From assembly GCA_016271365.2 (NCBI GenBank), contig CM057452.1:1241021001-1241085000 (forward strand): DNA of 64,000 bases, given 5' to 3'. The notes under the pieces are model-generated. The model ran no database searches, had not been told where the DNA came from, and worked only from the letters and a program-made list of their open reading frames with translations. The stretch is from Neoceratodus forsteri. Its lineage: Eukaryota; Chordata; Ceratodontiformes; Ceratodontidae. This document shows, piece by piece, positions 42,651 to 53,585 of this stretch; within the stretch, counting starts at the first letter, position 1, and every line of letters begins with the position of its first letter. A program made the position numbers and the translations under genes.

Positions 42651-44859
42651 TTTTGGATAAATAAGAGTGTAAAAAATGATATCTGAGCTGGCCAGTGAAG
42701 ATAACATTGTTATCTTCATGTTCCTATACATCATACATTTATCTCCACATTCCTGTATGTCATCACAATGAAACTGAAATAATTTCCTGTTGCTGTCTAC
42801 TGCCCGCGGCTGTCTCACTACCCCAACACCCCCCCCATGCAGCACCCCCCAACGCAGCTGTCAATCTTCTGTGAAATTATCTGGTTGATACTGCCATTAT
42901 TTTTGATGAAATTCATATTTTAAATGCTTATCTGGCTGATCCTGCCACTCTGAGCACTTTCACTTTCTGTGTAAATGTAGCGTGGTCGAGCACTATTCTC
43001 ACTGATGAGCGTTATATTCTGTGAGGTTTTCTAGTAGTTGGAAAAGTCAGAAAACTCTGTGCTTTATGCACAGCTTAGTGTTGTTTCTTCACTGAACAAA
43101 CTCTGCCAACTGCACACAGACTGAAGCGAGTGAATTTGCGCGGCTTTGGAACAGTAGAGGGAAGAGCGAGTGTCTGTTGCTATTTAAATCAGGGAGTTCA
43201 AGCTGCACACCCCCGATTTCCTTCGATTTCTTTTCCATTTTGAAAGTACGTCAGGTCACATAAATTACTTCACCTCTTTCTGAGTGCTCCAAGCCTTTTT
43301 CACTAAGTCTGGCTCATAAAGCAGAAAAAAAAAATTATAAGATTTATTTATAGTGCTTATTGTTTCCAAGCCTCTATTCAGGCAATCACCTGGTGCCCAG
43401 TGTTTAAGGACCAGGGAGTTCATAATCTCTGCTCAATATCATACCATCAAAAGCCAGTCAAAAACCTTCTGTATGCAGGGGGACACTAGTAACAAAATCT
43501 GTTCAGTACCTGCAAAAAGGTCTCAACAAAGAAGCGTGGATTCTTAATCTCCCAAATTCCAACTCCCTCCATACTTCACCTTGAGGGTTTCCAACCACAC
43601 TCGATTCACCATCATCAAAATCATCTCTACTGCTCTACTCCTCTGCAGCTCTAGTTCTCCCCAGGCAGATGGCCCATCTCACTTTCCCTGTAGTTCGATC
43701 TCGGGGGGGGGGGGGAATAATTCTCCGACCTGCAAACTATAATAAAGAAACGCTCCTCTGAGTGTAATATTTTCTAGTCATACAATATCAACACATCTCC
43801 TCTTAGGCAACAGTGGCATACCTTTAAAATGAGAAAAAAGGGACCTTGATCACAGATATCGCAAATACACCATCAGGCTCTCTCCTTCAGTGGATCCAAT
43901 TCCAGGCAACCTGTGTTCCACTCGTCTCCTCCTCCAGATCCACTCTTATTACTCTCAGACTCTAATAGGTGCATCTTCCTTTTCCTTTCTTGCTACAAAC
44001 CAGCTTCTATTCAAATGCCTTTGCTTTTACTAGTTGTTAGTTGTTAATTATAATAAATGTTATTGCAGAGTCCCACAATATGCTAAACTTTGGCAAATGG
44101 CCAGTGTGATGAACAAGAGCTAAATGGCAGGAGCTCAATGAAAATTAGCCTTATTTGCATTTACAAAGACACTTCTCTAGAAATTGTAATTTAAAATAAT
44201 GTAGGTTTCATTCAGGAGAACCTTAGCAGTACTTTAGTGATGCCTTTTAATGCACTTGCTTAAAACAGCGAGTTTCCAATAAACATGCTGTAGCTATCGG
44301 ATAGCTAAAACAAATGTTCAGAATAAAAGCAGCTCTATAACTTCCCCAACCGCAAGCAAATACCTTTCTGGCATTTTTTAGTCAAAAATAAAAATGAGTT
44401 GTTTGTAAAACCCATTGAATATCTTAATTTAAATCAGTAGACCAAAAGCTAGAACCATGCAGCATGGAGCGGAACAGTGCTGCGGCCATCTTGCTGCCCC
44501 CCGCATCCAGTCGCTTCTCGATTGAATCTCCAGTAATCTCTAGTGGCTAGTGGTCCCTCCCCCTCACTTCTGCTTCTGTAATCTATAAGTGTAGGTTCTG
44601 ACCCAGTCAAGAGATGCTTGTTTAGTTGCATAATGAGCCCTCTAGTATAATTGGAACTATCCAAAATTTTAGCCAGGTCTGACGGCATCAAACCCAGAAA
44701 ATGCCTGATTTGTCACTATCTAAAACAGTGTACAGAGGCTAACAAAATGTGGCACACAGCTCTGCAAAGGTCAGGAATCTACCCTGCACAAAAAAGATCA
44801 CCCGGCAACTTTATCCCTTTATCCATTCATAACTGAAATCCCAGATCCCTTAAAAATTC
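42651..44859. other. Mostly unassigned; possible L1 3' remnant at the right
   Basis: About 2.2 kb without a clear gene. 44640-44859 may continue the L1 C-terminal region on the minus strand. At 44478-44500 the minus strand reads GGCAGCAAGATGGCCGCAGC, which has the AAGATGGC core of YY1 sites found in L1 promoters, but no L1 ORF1 follows that I can support. A G13 tract lies at about 43702-43714. Confidence 0.4.
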
Positions 44860-45730
44860 CTGAAAAAAGGGAGTGCCCAGAAGTGGTATCAAATTATTAT
44901 ATACTGCCACAGACCCCAAGAATGATACGTCCTGTGTCAAATCTGAAGAAGATGTTTTATGAGAAGGTTGTTCCTTGCCACTTCTAGATATATCAGACTA
45001 GATCCATACAATAATCTGTAAGGCAGGAACCTTGTGTAAGCTGCTGCTCTAGCAATACCTTTGTATTCACAGTTCTTTTCATGACAACCTTTCAGGCCTG
45101 CCAGCTGAGCTGCCTTATAATACTTTTCAAAGTCTGGTGGCCCTGATCTCCCTTCACTGAGGAAAAGGCAATCTGATCAAATTTAATCCTGGGCCCTTAG
45201 TTTCCTCATATTCAAGAGACACAGACAACTCTAAGCTGCTTAAAATAAGAAGCTGGCACTGGCAGCAAGACCTGAAACAGCTACAGGAAGCTGGTCAGAA
45301 ATGTCATCCTGAGAGCACTCTCTCAGCCTATAACAGATAATGTCAGGGTGGACCACAGCTTGAAAAATTAATCAGTGTTCTGCAACAGACCACATAGTTA
45401 GCTTAAAAAAGATTCCTGTATTCAGGAGTAACAGTAACCCCAAGACACTGAAACCTCTTGTCTGATCATTTAAAAGGAAGGCAAGTAGGCAACTCTTGAT
45501 GGCAACAGTTACATAGGGGCACAACTATAGATTTTGAAATGTTCACCTTATAGCCTGCTTTGGTCCTAACAGCCTCCAGAATCTGCATAAGGGTAGGGAC
45601 AGCTGTCTCTGAGTATAGCACAAATCTAAGCATAAGCGAATAAGATATTACTTTGGTGACTATCACTTAACACCCTTCAGTGTATCTTTTAATCTGCCCC
45701 TCATACATTGCTTTTGCATGGTAAAAGGTA
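44860..45730 (-). pseudogene. L1 ORF2 fragment (late RT and C-terminal part)
   Basis: The minus strand encodes ETAVPTLMQILEAV and GYKVNISKSIVVPL (45466-45666), the segment that follows the L1 active-site box; the box itself (near 45630) is disrupted. Further left, broken frames give KGPGLNLIRL and PPDFEKYYKAAQLAGL (about 45090-45215), the L1 region where LP.F..YY.A.QL is conserved. Heavy decay. Confidence 0.7.
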
Positions 45731-45732
45731 AT

Positions 45733-46475
45733 GGGCCTGATTCCAAGTCAGAGTACGCTGGCACAAGCTGAGATATGCCAAACTCCTTGGCATAACCCAC
45801 AACTTGTGCCATGCATTACACCAGCCCCAATTCCAAGAGGCACCTTGCGCCATGTCGGCTGTAGACTACACCAACAATGGACTACACCACCCACTATGCC
45901 GCAGTCTGCAGCCTGCAACAACATGGTGCAAGGGTAGATCACAGCAGAAACTGCGCCCTATTCCAAGAGGGCAGCTGCCATAAACCCACTGCCACAATTC
46001 CAGGTGCCACACTGGTGGAGCGAACTTAGGACAGCTCGGAGCTGCTCTAAGGGGCATCTGACGATGCCATCCATAAAATACCCACTCCACAGCACTACGG
46101 CAATTGTACTGATGTGCTCCCCATTCCCCCACAATCACAACTATGCCCCACACCCCACCTGAATGTCAGGGACCCCTAGGGATCTGTTCTCCATTGTACC
46201 CCATGGAATCCTGTGCAACCTGTACTGCCCCCATGCCCCCTGGTGCATGCTGTGGTGTTCTGGGGTGGGGAGCTCTGGGGGGGCTGTCCGCAGTGGGCTA
46301 CAACTTGTGACATGGGGGGCTATTATGCCATGCCTGTGGTGTTAGCCTCCGGATGGTGCAACCCACATGTCATCAGTGCTCTTGGAATGCAGTGTAGGGT
46401 CCCCGGCATAGCGGCAAATGTCACAGCTCGCATACACCAGCCAGTTGCGACATTTGTCCTGGAATCAGGCCCAAT
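45733..46475. mobile_element. TIR element IV (~742 bp, TIR TGGGCCTGATTCCA)
   Basis: Left end TGGGCCTGATTCCA and reversed right end TGGGCCTGATTCCA match perfectly over 14 bases, flanked by AT-rich bases with AAT on both sides. It shares the terminal motif with foldbacks II and III, but its interior does not fold into the same large hairpin. It interrupts the L1-derived region. Short frames within are not genes. Confidence 0.75.
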
Positions 46476-46796
46476 ATCTCTGGAGTCTGGCGCTATGCAG
46501 CCACACCTCTCATTTTGGGGGACTCCCCCTTGGTAAGAAGGGAGTTTAACCTTTCCATTCATGTTCACTTCCTGTAGTTTTTTTTTCTTTTTAGGTAAAG
46601 TGTTTATAGAGTATTTCATAGGCAGCTTAGGAAAAGTGTTTTGTTTGTTATTGCATATTTTAAGACAAAAATATATAAAGAAACTTATTGAGGAAATGTA
46701 CTGGAACTTTTTTTGTTAATAGAATCTTCTGATTACTTATGTATATCATTCCTACATGTGTAATGTACTTTTTGACCATGTCCATAGGTGCTTAAG
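46476..46796. other. Unassigned AT-rich spacer
   Basis: Nothing recognised. Confidence 0.4.
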
Positions 46797-46951
46797 CAAG
46801 CAATAACACTCAACGAGGTGTGGTTTATCGCCTGATAAGAGCACACCCAGGGGTGTACTAAGGCCCGAGGCGCTTGCGCCAAGTGCCTTATGCCACTGAG
46901 CGTGCTCTTATCAGGCGATAAACCACACCTCGGAGTGTGTTATTGCACTTA
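46797..46951. repeat. Near-perfect palindromic MITE (~155 bp)
   Basis: GCAATAACACTC, AGGTGTGGTTTATCGCC and TGATAAGAGCAC (46799-46850) return as exact or almost exact complements (46902-46948). The loop has its own inverted GGCGCTTGCGCC-type repeat. It is followed by ACTTATAAAATGGG, like the palindrome at 42328-42454. Confidence 0.85.
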
Positions 46952-47160
46952 TAAAATGGGTATCCTAAAGTAAATAAAAAAAAAAAGGAGGAAAGAAAAT
47001 GTCCAAAATGCTTTTAAAATGAGTGTTTTAATACAAGTTATAGGAAAAATAGTCCCCTATTACTGTACTGTGCTGTATTTGAGACCGGCTAGCTGGCCAG
47101 TAGAGGGCTATTTTCCATTCAAAACACATAGTGCTGATGTTAGTATCCTACCATGCCCAC

Positions 47161-47201
<41 letters not shown>

Positions 47202-47960
47202 AGAATATTTTTTAACATTAACTAGGGTGTTGTGAGGTGTCAATCTGCCCCCCCACACACACACACACAAAATCCTCTAAAATATGCTTTTTCTTTTGTT
47301 GTGTGTGTGACCCAGTAAGTGCTTAACGAGTTTCAGCTAGAGGATTGGACGCGAGCATGTCTCTCACCAGCCACTGCATTTTGTGCTTTTGAGATAGCGC
47401 TTCTTCGATTGCGATCATCGCGGTTGGTGTCTGTTAATCCTCCCCCCGCCCCTCCCGCCACACATACAAAAACACAAAATCCCGAAGAATATACCTTTTC
47501 TTTGTGTGTGTTTTTCCGTGTCTGAGCAAGTGGTCAGTGACTTTCAGTCAGAAGATGGGACCGAGGCCACTACGAGGGAGTTCGTGGTTGACAGAAGTTG
47601 GTGCGTGAGCAGTGGCGTGCTGTGTGCTGCTGCGCTCGCGCTTGCCTCAAAAGTAGATTGAAGCTGCGAGTTGATGGCGTTCCTGGTATCGACAACTTCT
47701 GTTTTAAGAAAAATAGGAACAAGCTAAAAAATGACATAGGATGTTGTTTGTGAAGGAGGAGGGGATGGGCGGAATAGAGCGTGGACAGGGGTTGCTGTGG
47801 CAACACACACTTGCAGTCACTTGTAGTTAGCTGAAGCTGCGATTTGAGCTCGGTCATAAGGATGTCACGCTGTGAGCTGTGCCAGCCTGTGTTTCTGTTT
47901 TCAGCTAGCAGAGCACACTGATTCTGTGCAGTTGTGGGGCTTGGGAGTGGAGGGTAGTGC
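46952..47960. other. Unassigned, with CA microsatellites
   Basis: Holds (CA)n tracts at 47163-47199 and 47261-47270. The phrase CACAAAATCC(T/C) with a following TTTTCTTTTGTGTGTG-like block occurs twice (47265 and 47474 on), and TCAGCTAGAGGATTGGAC resembles TCAGTCAGAAGATGGGAC, so a ~205 bp direct duplication covers about 47255-47560. No gene seen. Confidence 0.5.
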
Positions 47961-48050
47961 CAGTTGGCTACTATATCATCTGGTAAGAACACGGCTCAGA
48001 TGATGTAGTAGCCAATCAGGATGATGGATTTTTTTGCCCATTTTATAATT
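47961..48050. repeat. Hairpin with CCCATTTTATAA flank
   Basis: TTGGCTACTATATCATCTG (47964 on) faces CAGATGATGTAGTAGCCAA (47997 on), a stem of about 19 bp with one mismatch, followed by GCCCATTTTATAA, the inverse of the flank seen beside the palindromes at 42.3 and 46.9 kb. Confidence 0.7.
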
Positions 48051-48059
48051 CCTCAATAA

Positions 48060-50200
48060 AGTATAAAAAAAGAAGGCCATCTGCATATAGAATCACTGGG
48101 TATGCAACATTTCCTATACCTGTACTCACAATTTGAGTGTTCCTTTATTGCCAGAATAAGCAGCATATGTGCTATATCAATCAAAAGTGGAAACAGTGGT
48201 CAATCTTGTCTTGTACCCCTACTATGCTGTCCAAAATCTAGGTATTTGTATCCTGTCCATTGGTTTGATGTAAATAGTCTTCATCAAGCCAATGAATTTA
48301 CTGCCAAAGCCCATCTTTTCCAGGGATCATCACAGCTGGTCCCACTCTATCTGGTCAAAAGCTTTATTGGCATTGAGCAAGACCACCACTGGACACCCCG
48401 ACTGATCTAACTGTCCTCCCACTAGTATCTGCATCAGGGTCCAGGTATTGAGTTGCCCCACCCCTGCAATTTTGAACAAAACCAGCCTGGTCTATTGCCC
48501 CCAGTTTAAGAAGCATTTTCTGCAATCTTCCAGCTAATGTCTTTGCATAAATTTTAAAATCTCTGTTTATTTAGGAGCTGGGTCTACAGGAAGAGACCTG
48601 GTCCATTGTTTTGTTGGGCTTGTTGGGTTTGGAAGTACAGTGATCCTAGCTTCTGTAAAAGAATCAGGCAAGGTTTCATTCACAAAAGGCACTCATAAGG
48701 TGTCATTTAAAGGGAGCATTATAGAGGTAGCAAGTATTTTATAAAAATCTTTAGGGAGCCTATTGAGTCCAGGAAATTTCCCATTTGCCATAAAGCCAAA
48801 GACTGAAAAAAATTTCCTGTTTAGTAACTGGACCTTCTAATACAGTGTACTCCTCCTCAGTAACTTTGGTAACCCCTCATAGAAGTCAATTTCCTCTCCT
48901 TTCTGCCTCCCAGTGGGATTCCCTTACCCTACGGTATAAAGTATTAAGTAATAATCCACAAATGCCTCATGTATCTCAGCCGACTTACAGTAGTAGTTAT
49001 CTGACCCCTTGGCAAGCAAATTGCTTGGGTGTGTCTCATAGCCTCTTTCTTTTTAAGCTGAAAAGCTAATAGTTTTCCACGCTTGTTACCTACTTCATAA
49101 TATTTGGCCTTCTGGTAGAGAAGAACTATATCTGTCTGGAATCTAGTTTGTTATATTCCATCTTTAATTTAGTACTCTGGTAATAGGGTTCCTCACAATA
49201 CTGTACCTCCCTGTGAGATCCTTTTCTAAGTTCTGAATTTTAGCCTCTTAACTCCTGCATCTGTTTCTTGGCATTGTTTTTAATCTTGGTAGCATAAGCA
49301 AGAGCTCCCCTCATGTAGAAAAACCTTCACAGTGTCCCACATTATCTCAGTGTCCTCCACAGAGGTCTTATTTTGCTCAATAAATTATTTTATTTTGACC
49401 CTAAACTGTTTCAAAAAATTCCTTTTTATTTAATTAAATGGGGTCTAGCCTCCAAACTCTCTGCCACAAATTAGGTTCCTGTTCTGCTCTCAAGATCATT
49501 TTAAGCGGAGCATGATCTGAAATTAAAATGGGCTGGTATTCACAGCATATCACTTTCCCCAATACTGCTTCTGAAGTGTACAACATGTCTAGCCAGGTAA
49601 AGGTTTGTTGGACTGGTGAGAAGAAAGTAATCCTTCATAGTTGCATGCATGTATGTCCAAATTTCTCTGAGCCCCAGGTCTGACGCCTGCTGTTGAATCA
49701 TGAAGACTGCCTTTGAAAGCTGAAATGACCTAGTGGAGGACATATCCAAACATAAATCAACCATAAGATTAAAATCTCCTCCCCACGGACTAGTGCCCTG
49801 TGTAGAGCTAAGAGCCAAGAAAAGGTCCTGAAAGAATTTTGTATCTTTGTGGCTAAGGGCATAAATATTAAGAGGGTCAATGGTTCATAAAATAGGGTCC
49901 CCTGCACCAAAATCCAGCAACCACTTGTATCCAAGTCTACCTAGGCTGCAATAATTAGGAGACTTTTGTGTGTTATGACGGTCACTCCTCAAACATGAGA
50001 AGTACTGTATATGAAGAATAAAAAACTTGTTGCACTCATCTTCACTTTACTTTTTGATGCACCTCATCATTGAGGTGCAGTTCTTGTAAATGGGTTATTT
50101 GCGCCTTTTCTTTCTTGAGGTAGTTTAACACCCTTTTTCATTTGATTAGATGGTTTAGCACTTTTATATTTCAACTCACCAATGTAGTAAGGCCATCTAT
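48060..50200 (-). pseudogene. L1 ORF2 fragment: endonuclease to RT active site
   Basis: Reading leftwards: KRVLNYLKKEKAQITHLQEL near 50080-50150 (L1 endonuclease N-terminus), WGGDFNLMVDLCLDM (49740-49785), LGLREIWTYMHATMKDY (49620-49670), and in the RT KIAFSS-type and FGSKFIGLM..IYINPMDRIQI (about 48230-48300), then an ILYADG box near 48075. YADG replaces YADD. Frames are broken many times. It contains the box that the 44860-45730 fragment also covers, so the two fragments overlap in content and are unlikely to be halves of one copy. Confidence 0.75.
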
Positions 50201-50685
50201 TTACAAACAACTCATGTATATGGCTATGAATTATGACACTTCCGTCCTTCATTCCAAAACTCAGACATGATGAATGAAGGCTCTTTAACTTGCAGGTTGT
50301 ACCAAAACATAGCACTGTGAAACAGAAAAATTCAACCTGAAAAGAACATATATAACATTACAACTAGCACCAATGGGTGCTATATAAAGAGAAATGGTAG
50401 ATACTGTAGGTAGTTGAGGTGCAATAGCCCTGTTAAAACTACCTCTGAGGTAACATGCAGGTTCCACCAACCAGAGAAAGTGCCCCAGTCTAAGCACCAA
50501 GCTCTTCATGAATTAGTCTGTATTCTACAAGATATACCTTTACTTGGGCCACCACGATTGGGCACCTACCGAAATGGTGACTCAATCGCAACACCTCTCA
50601 TCACAGCGACCAGGGAGGGAGGGAGGGAAGGTGACTGGATGTGGGTGTGTGTGAATATAGTGATATCCTGTCGATACATGTATAA
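50201..50685. other. Unassigned spacer
   Basis: Nothing recognised; a short GGGAGGGAGGGAGGGAAGG run at about 50611-50629. Confidence 0.4.
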
Positions 50686-50935
50686 GTGGGGGGGGGGAGC
50701 AAACACACACAGCAAGGGATGGGAGTTGTGAGAGGTGGTGCCATGGTGAGCTGCCGAGCTTGTCCCATGGTGTGGTGCATGGGTACAAGGCTGAGCTGCA
50801 CAGGATGCCAGGTTTGGGGCCTGGCACAGGTACCTTTTGTTGTGCCCTTTTTTCTTTTGCCCCCCTGATATGCACCCCCCTGGAGTTGAGACTCCTTCAG
50901 TGGGGTGGTGCAGGGGGCACAGCCCCCCGCATTAA
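50686..50935 (+). repeat. SINE-like segment
   Basis: Possible B-box in CCAGGTTTGGGGCC (50809-50822), then CTGGAGTTGAGACTCC and GGGGGCACAGCCCCCC, resembling the body of the SINE candidate at 29070-29335. The head is poorly preserved. Confidence 0.35.
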
Positions 50936-52106
50936 CATTTTAATTTTAAGTCCCCGGCAGCCTTTTGCTTTATGCCGGGGAGTACATAACCGAAAACCTT
51001 TTTTTCAGTGATGTGCACCTCACCATAATGGCGATCGCTATTCTGCAATCACCATTATCACATCGATCCATTCTACAATGAGACTAAGAGTGTGAGGATT
51101 CAGTGAAGCAGAGGTTACCTGCTGCTCCATAGAATATAGGGTATAACTTTTGCATCCTATCTGGTTCTCCAAAATAAGTACCCCAGGAAATGGCATAAGG
51201 CATATGTCCTAATGTTCAGGCCAGACAGAGTACCACAGCCCTACCACTCACAGTTGGTGTCCCATAACAGTGGTTGTAACCCTGATCCAATGCAAGACCA
51301 CCCAGACTCAATAATATACAACTCCACCACACACACACTCAACTTATCAGCCCAAGAGTACAGTTGAAGAGAATAGGTCTTGCAACACCATTACCCTATG
51401 TGACATATACAATGAAACCTGGTAAGCACAATTTGCCTCCCCCTGTGCATAGAACTCTCCCCCACAAAACACCCACAATAGGATTATATACAAAAGTGAA
51501 CCAAGACAACCCATTTATGACAAAGTCCATATTTTTTGTCCACTTAATAAAAATCATTATCCTCACTCTGCTGCACATACTCAAAGATGTGAATGTCAAG
51601 GCATATTGTAGCCACTAATGTCTCCAGGCAATCTAGCAAGACATTTTAGACTTTCAATGTCTTCTCCCTTGAGCTCTGACCTTCATCACAAGTGTGTTAC
51701 CCAAGAAAAGTTCTGATTACTGACCCTAGAGAGTAAAGAAAAATATCCCTAGAAGCAAAGTTGCAGCTAAGGACAAAAATACTGTTTAACAGCACCATGT
51801 AAAGTAGAAAACTATTCTTCGATATGCAGTATACCTTCAACACTCTTCAGCATTGTAAAGAATCATGTAGGGTTGGAAAAGAAAGCTGACCAAAAAGACC
51901 CCCACTTTCTGCAGGTGAGGTGGTCTCCAACAATACTCCACATTTTGGAAAAATCTCTGGAGTTTGAACAGTAGAGATCGGTGCCTTGTAATTCATGTAA
52001 TGGCAGCCATGCTGCTTGATGGTCATATCCAAGTTGCACTGCAGAGTGGGCACCACCACTGTGCAAGCAGTTACTTAGGTGGGAAAATGCCATGAATGGT
52101 AACAAG
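50936..52106. other. Unassigned
   Basis: About 1.2 kb with no coding or repeat structure I can support. Confidence 0.4.
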
Positions 52107-52554
52107 TAGGCATGGACATGTAGTAAACTACCCTACCCTAAACACTACCCACAGGTACCTCCAAACTACCCTAAAAATACCCTAATGCAAAACAGGTAGT
52201 TGGTGAGGGTCAGGTAGTTACTACACATTTTACTACCCTATTATCCTACTCTGACTATAACAAAATATGAAATACTTTCTTTTTTGACTGCCCTAAACAG
52301 AGAAAACTACTCAAAACAATCTGTCTTGAGTCAGGTGAGATAGACATGGTTGCTTTGAGCAGGTCTACTACTGTTTAAAAAATACAGTCTTTAGTATTTT
52401 TGGCTGTATAAAGCATTCTTCTGAATGGCCACTGTGATTTGCCCCGACTTTTCTTTATTAATGCAACATTGCCAGTTATTTTGTCTGCAGTAGTTAGTGA
52501 AACAGTTGTTTAATAGTTAAATAAGTAATTTGTCTATTGGGCCATTGAGTGCAA
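52107..52554. other. Presumed hAT left terminal region
   Basis: Starts TAGGCATGGACATGTAGTAA and has repeated ACTACC/GGTAGTT motifs in both orientations (52110-52250), as in subterminal regions where hAT transposases bind. No second terminus is available to test it. Confidence 0.45.
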
Positions 52555-53085
52555 AAGACAATTGCAAGAGATGCAACTGCTCAAAGTGAGCCTGATGCTG
52601 TTTCCAAAAAGTTATACCCATGGTGGGCATTGTGAAGACAGGTTTGAAAGGTGTATCTGCTCTGATTGAGCCTGCTGCTGTTTCAAAAAATTATACCCAT
52701 GGCAGGTATTGTTGAGGCAGGTACGAGAGGTGCAACTGCTCTTAGCAAACCTTCTTCTGTTTTGAAAAATTACACCAATGGTGGGTATTGCTGAGGCAGG
52801 TATGAGAGGTTCAGCTGCTGAGAGTGAGTCGGCTTCTGTTTCAAAAATTATATCAATGGTGGGCATTGTTGAGGAAGGTACATGAGGTTCAGCTGCTCTG
52901 ATTGATCCTGCTGCTGTTTCCAAAAATTATACCCATGGAGAGCATTGATGAGGCTGATGCAAGAGGTACAGCTGCTCTGAAGGAGCCTGTTGCTGTTTCC
53001 AAAATTTATACCCACAGCAGGCATTGATGAGGTAGGTACCAGAGGCACAGCTGCTCCGAGTGAGGCTGCTGCTGTTTCCAAAAAT
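52555..53085. repeat. Tandem array, about seven ~79 bp units
   Basis: Units contain GCTGCTGTTTCCAAAAATTA, TACCCATGGTGGGCATTG, TGAGGCAGGTA and GAGGTGCAACTGCTCT. Starts are near 52594, 52674, 52752, 52831, 52909, 52988 and 53067. Minus-strand frames across it give periodic peptides (PSSTMPTIDIIF, PASAIPTIGVIF), which are repeat by-products. Confidence 0.9.
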
Positions 53086-53585
53086 TATACTGATGGCTGT
53101 CATCAAACACAACAAACTGATCACTGACCAAACTAAGAGTAGTGTGGCACATGAGGCTGTCATGGTGCCAGTGGTGATGGCAAATGTTGTCAGTAGTACG
53201 TGTTTAGGAAGGATGACAATAAAACTGAGGGAAGTGATGCTAATGGATGAAACTAGGGTAGCAACTATTATATAAGGCCTGTAGGTTATTAGCAACAATC
53301 CTTTCAGAAGTTGTGTAATGTTCATATAGAGCAGAACTGGAACAATATGTGACATGTGGAACATGTTTGACAAGAAAATGTAAAAAATAAAAAAAAGTAT
53401 ATGCATTCAGATTTAAATAATGGAACCAACATTGTCAGAAAAATGTCAAACATGACTGTGCATGAACTGTCTGTGATCATGACAGGATTTAGTTCAGAGT
53501 GATAGTTGAAGCTGCTGAGAGAAAGATGTGTTTGCAATGCTAACTTACCAGATTTTGCAGTACACCACTCCACACAGGATTTTCT

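Noticed and set aside
44478..44500. L1 5' promoter with YY1-type site
   Set aside because: The AAGATGGC core is there, but no ORF1 coding follows on the minus strand and the position relative to the ORF2 fragments is wrong for one element.
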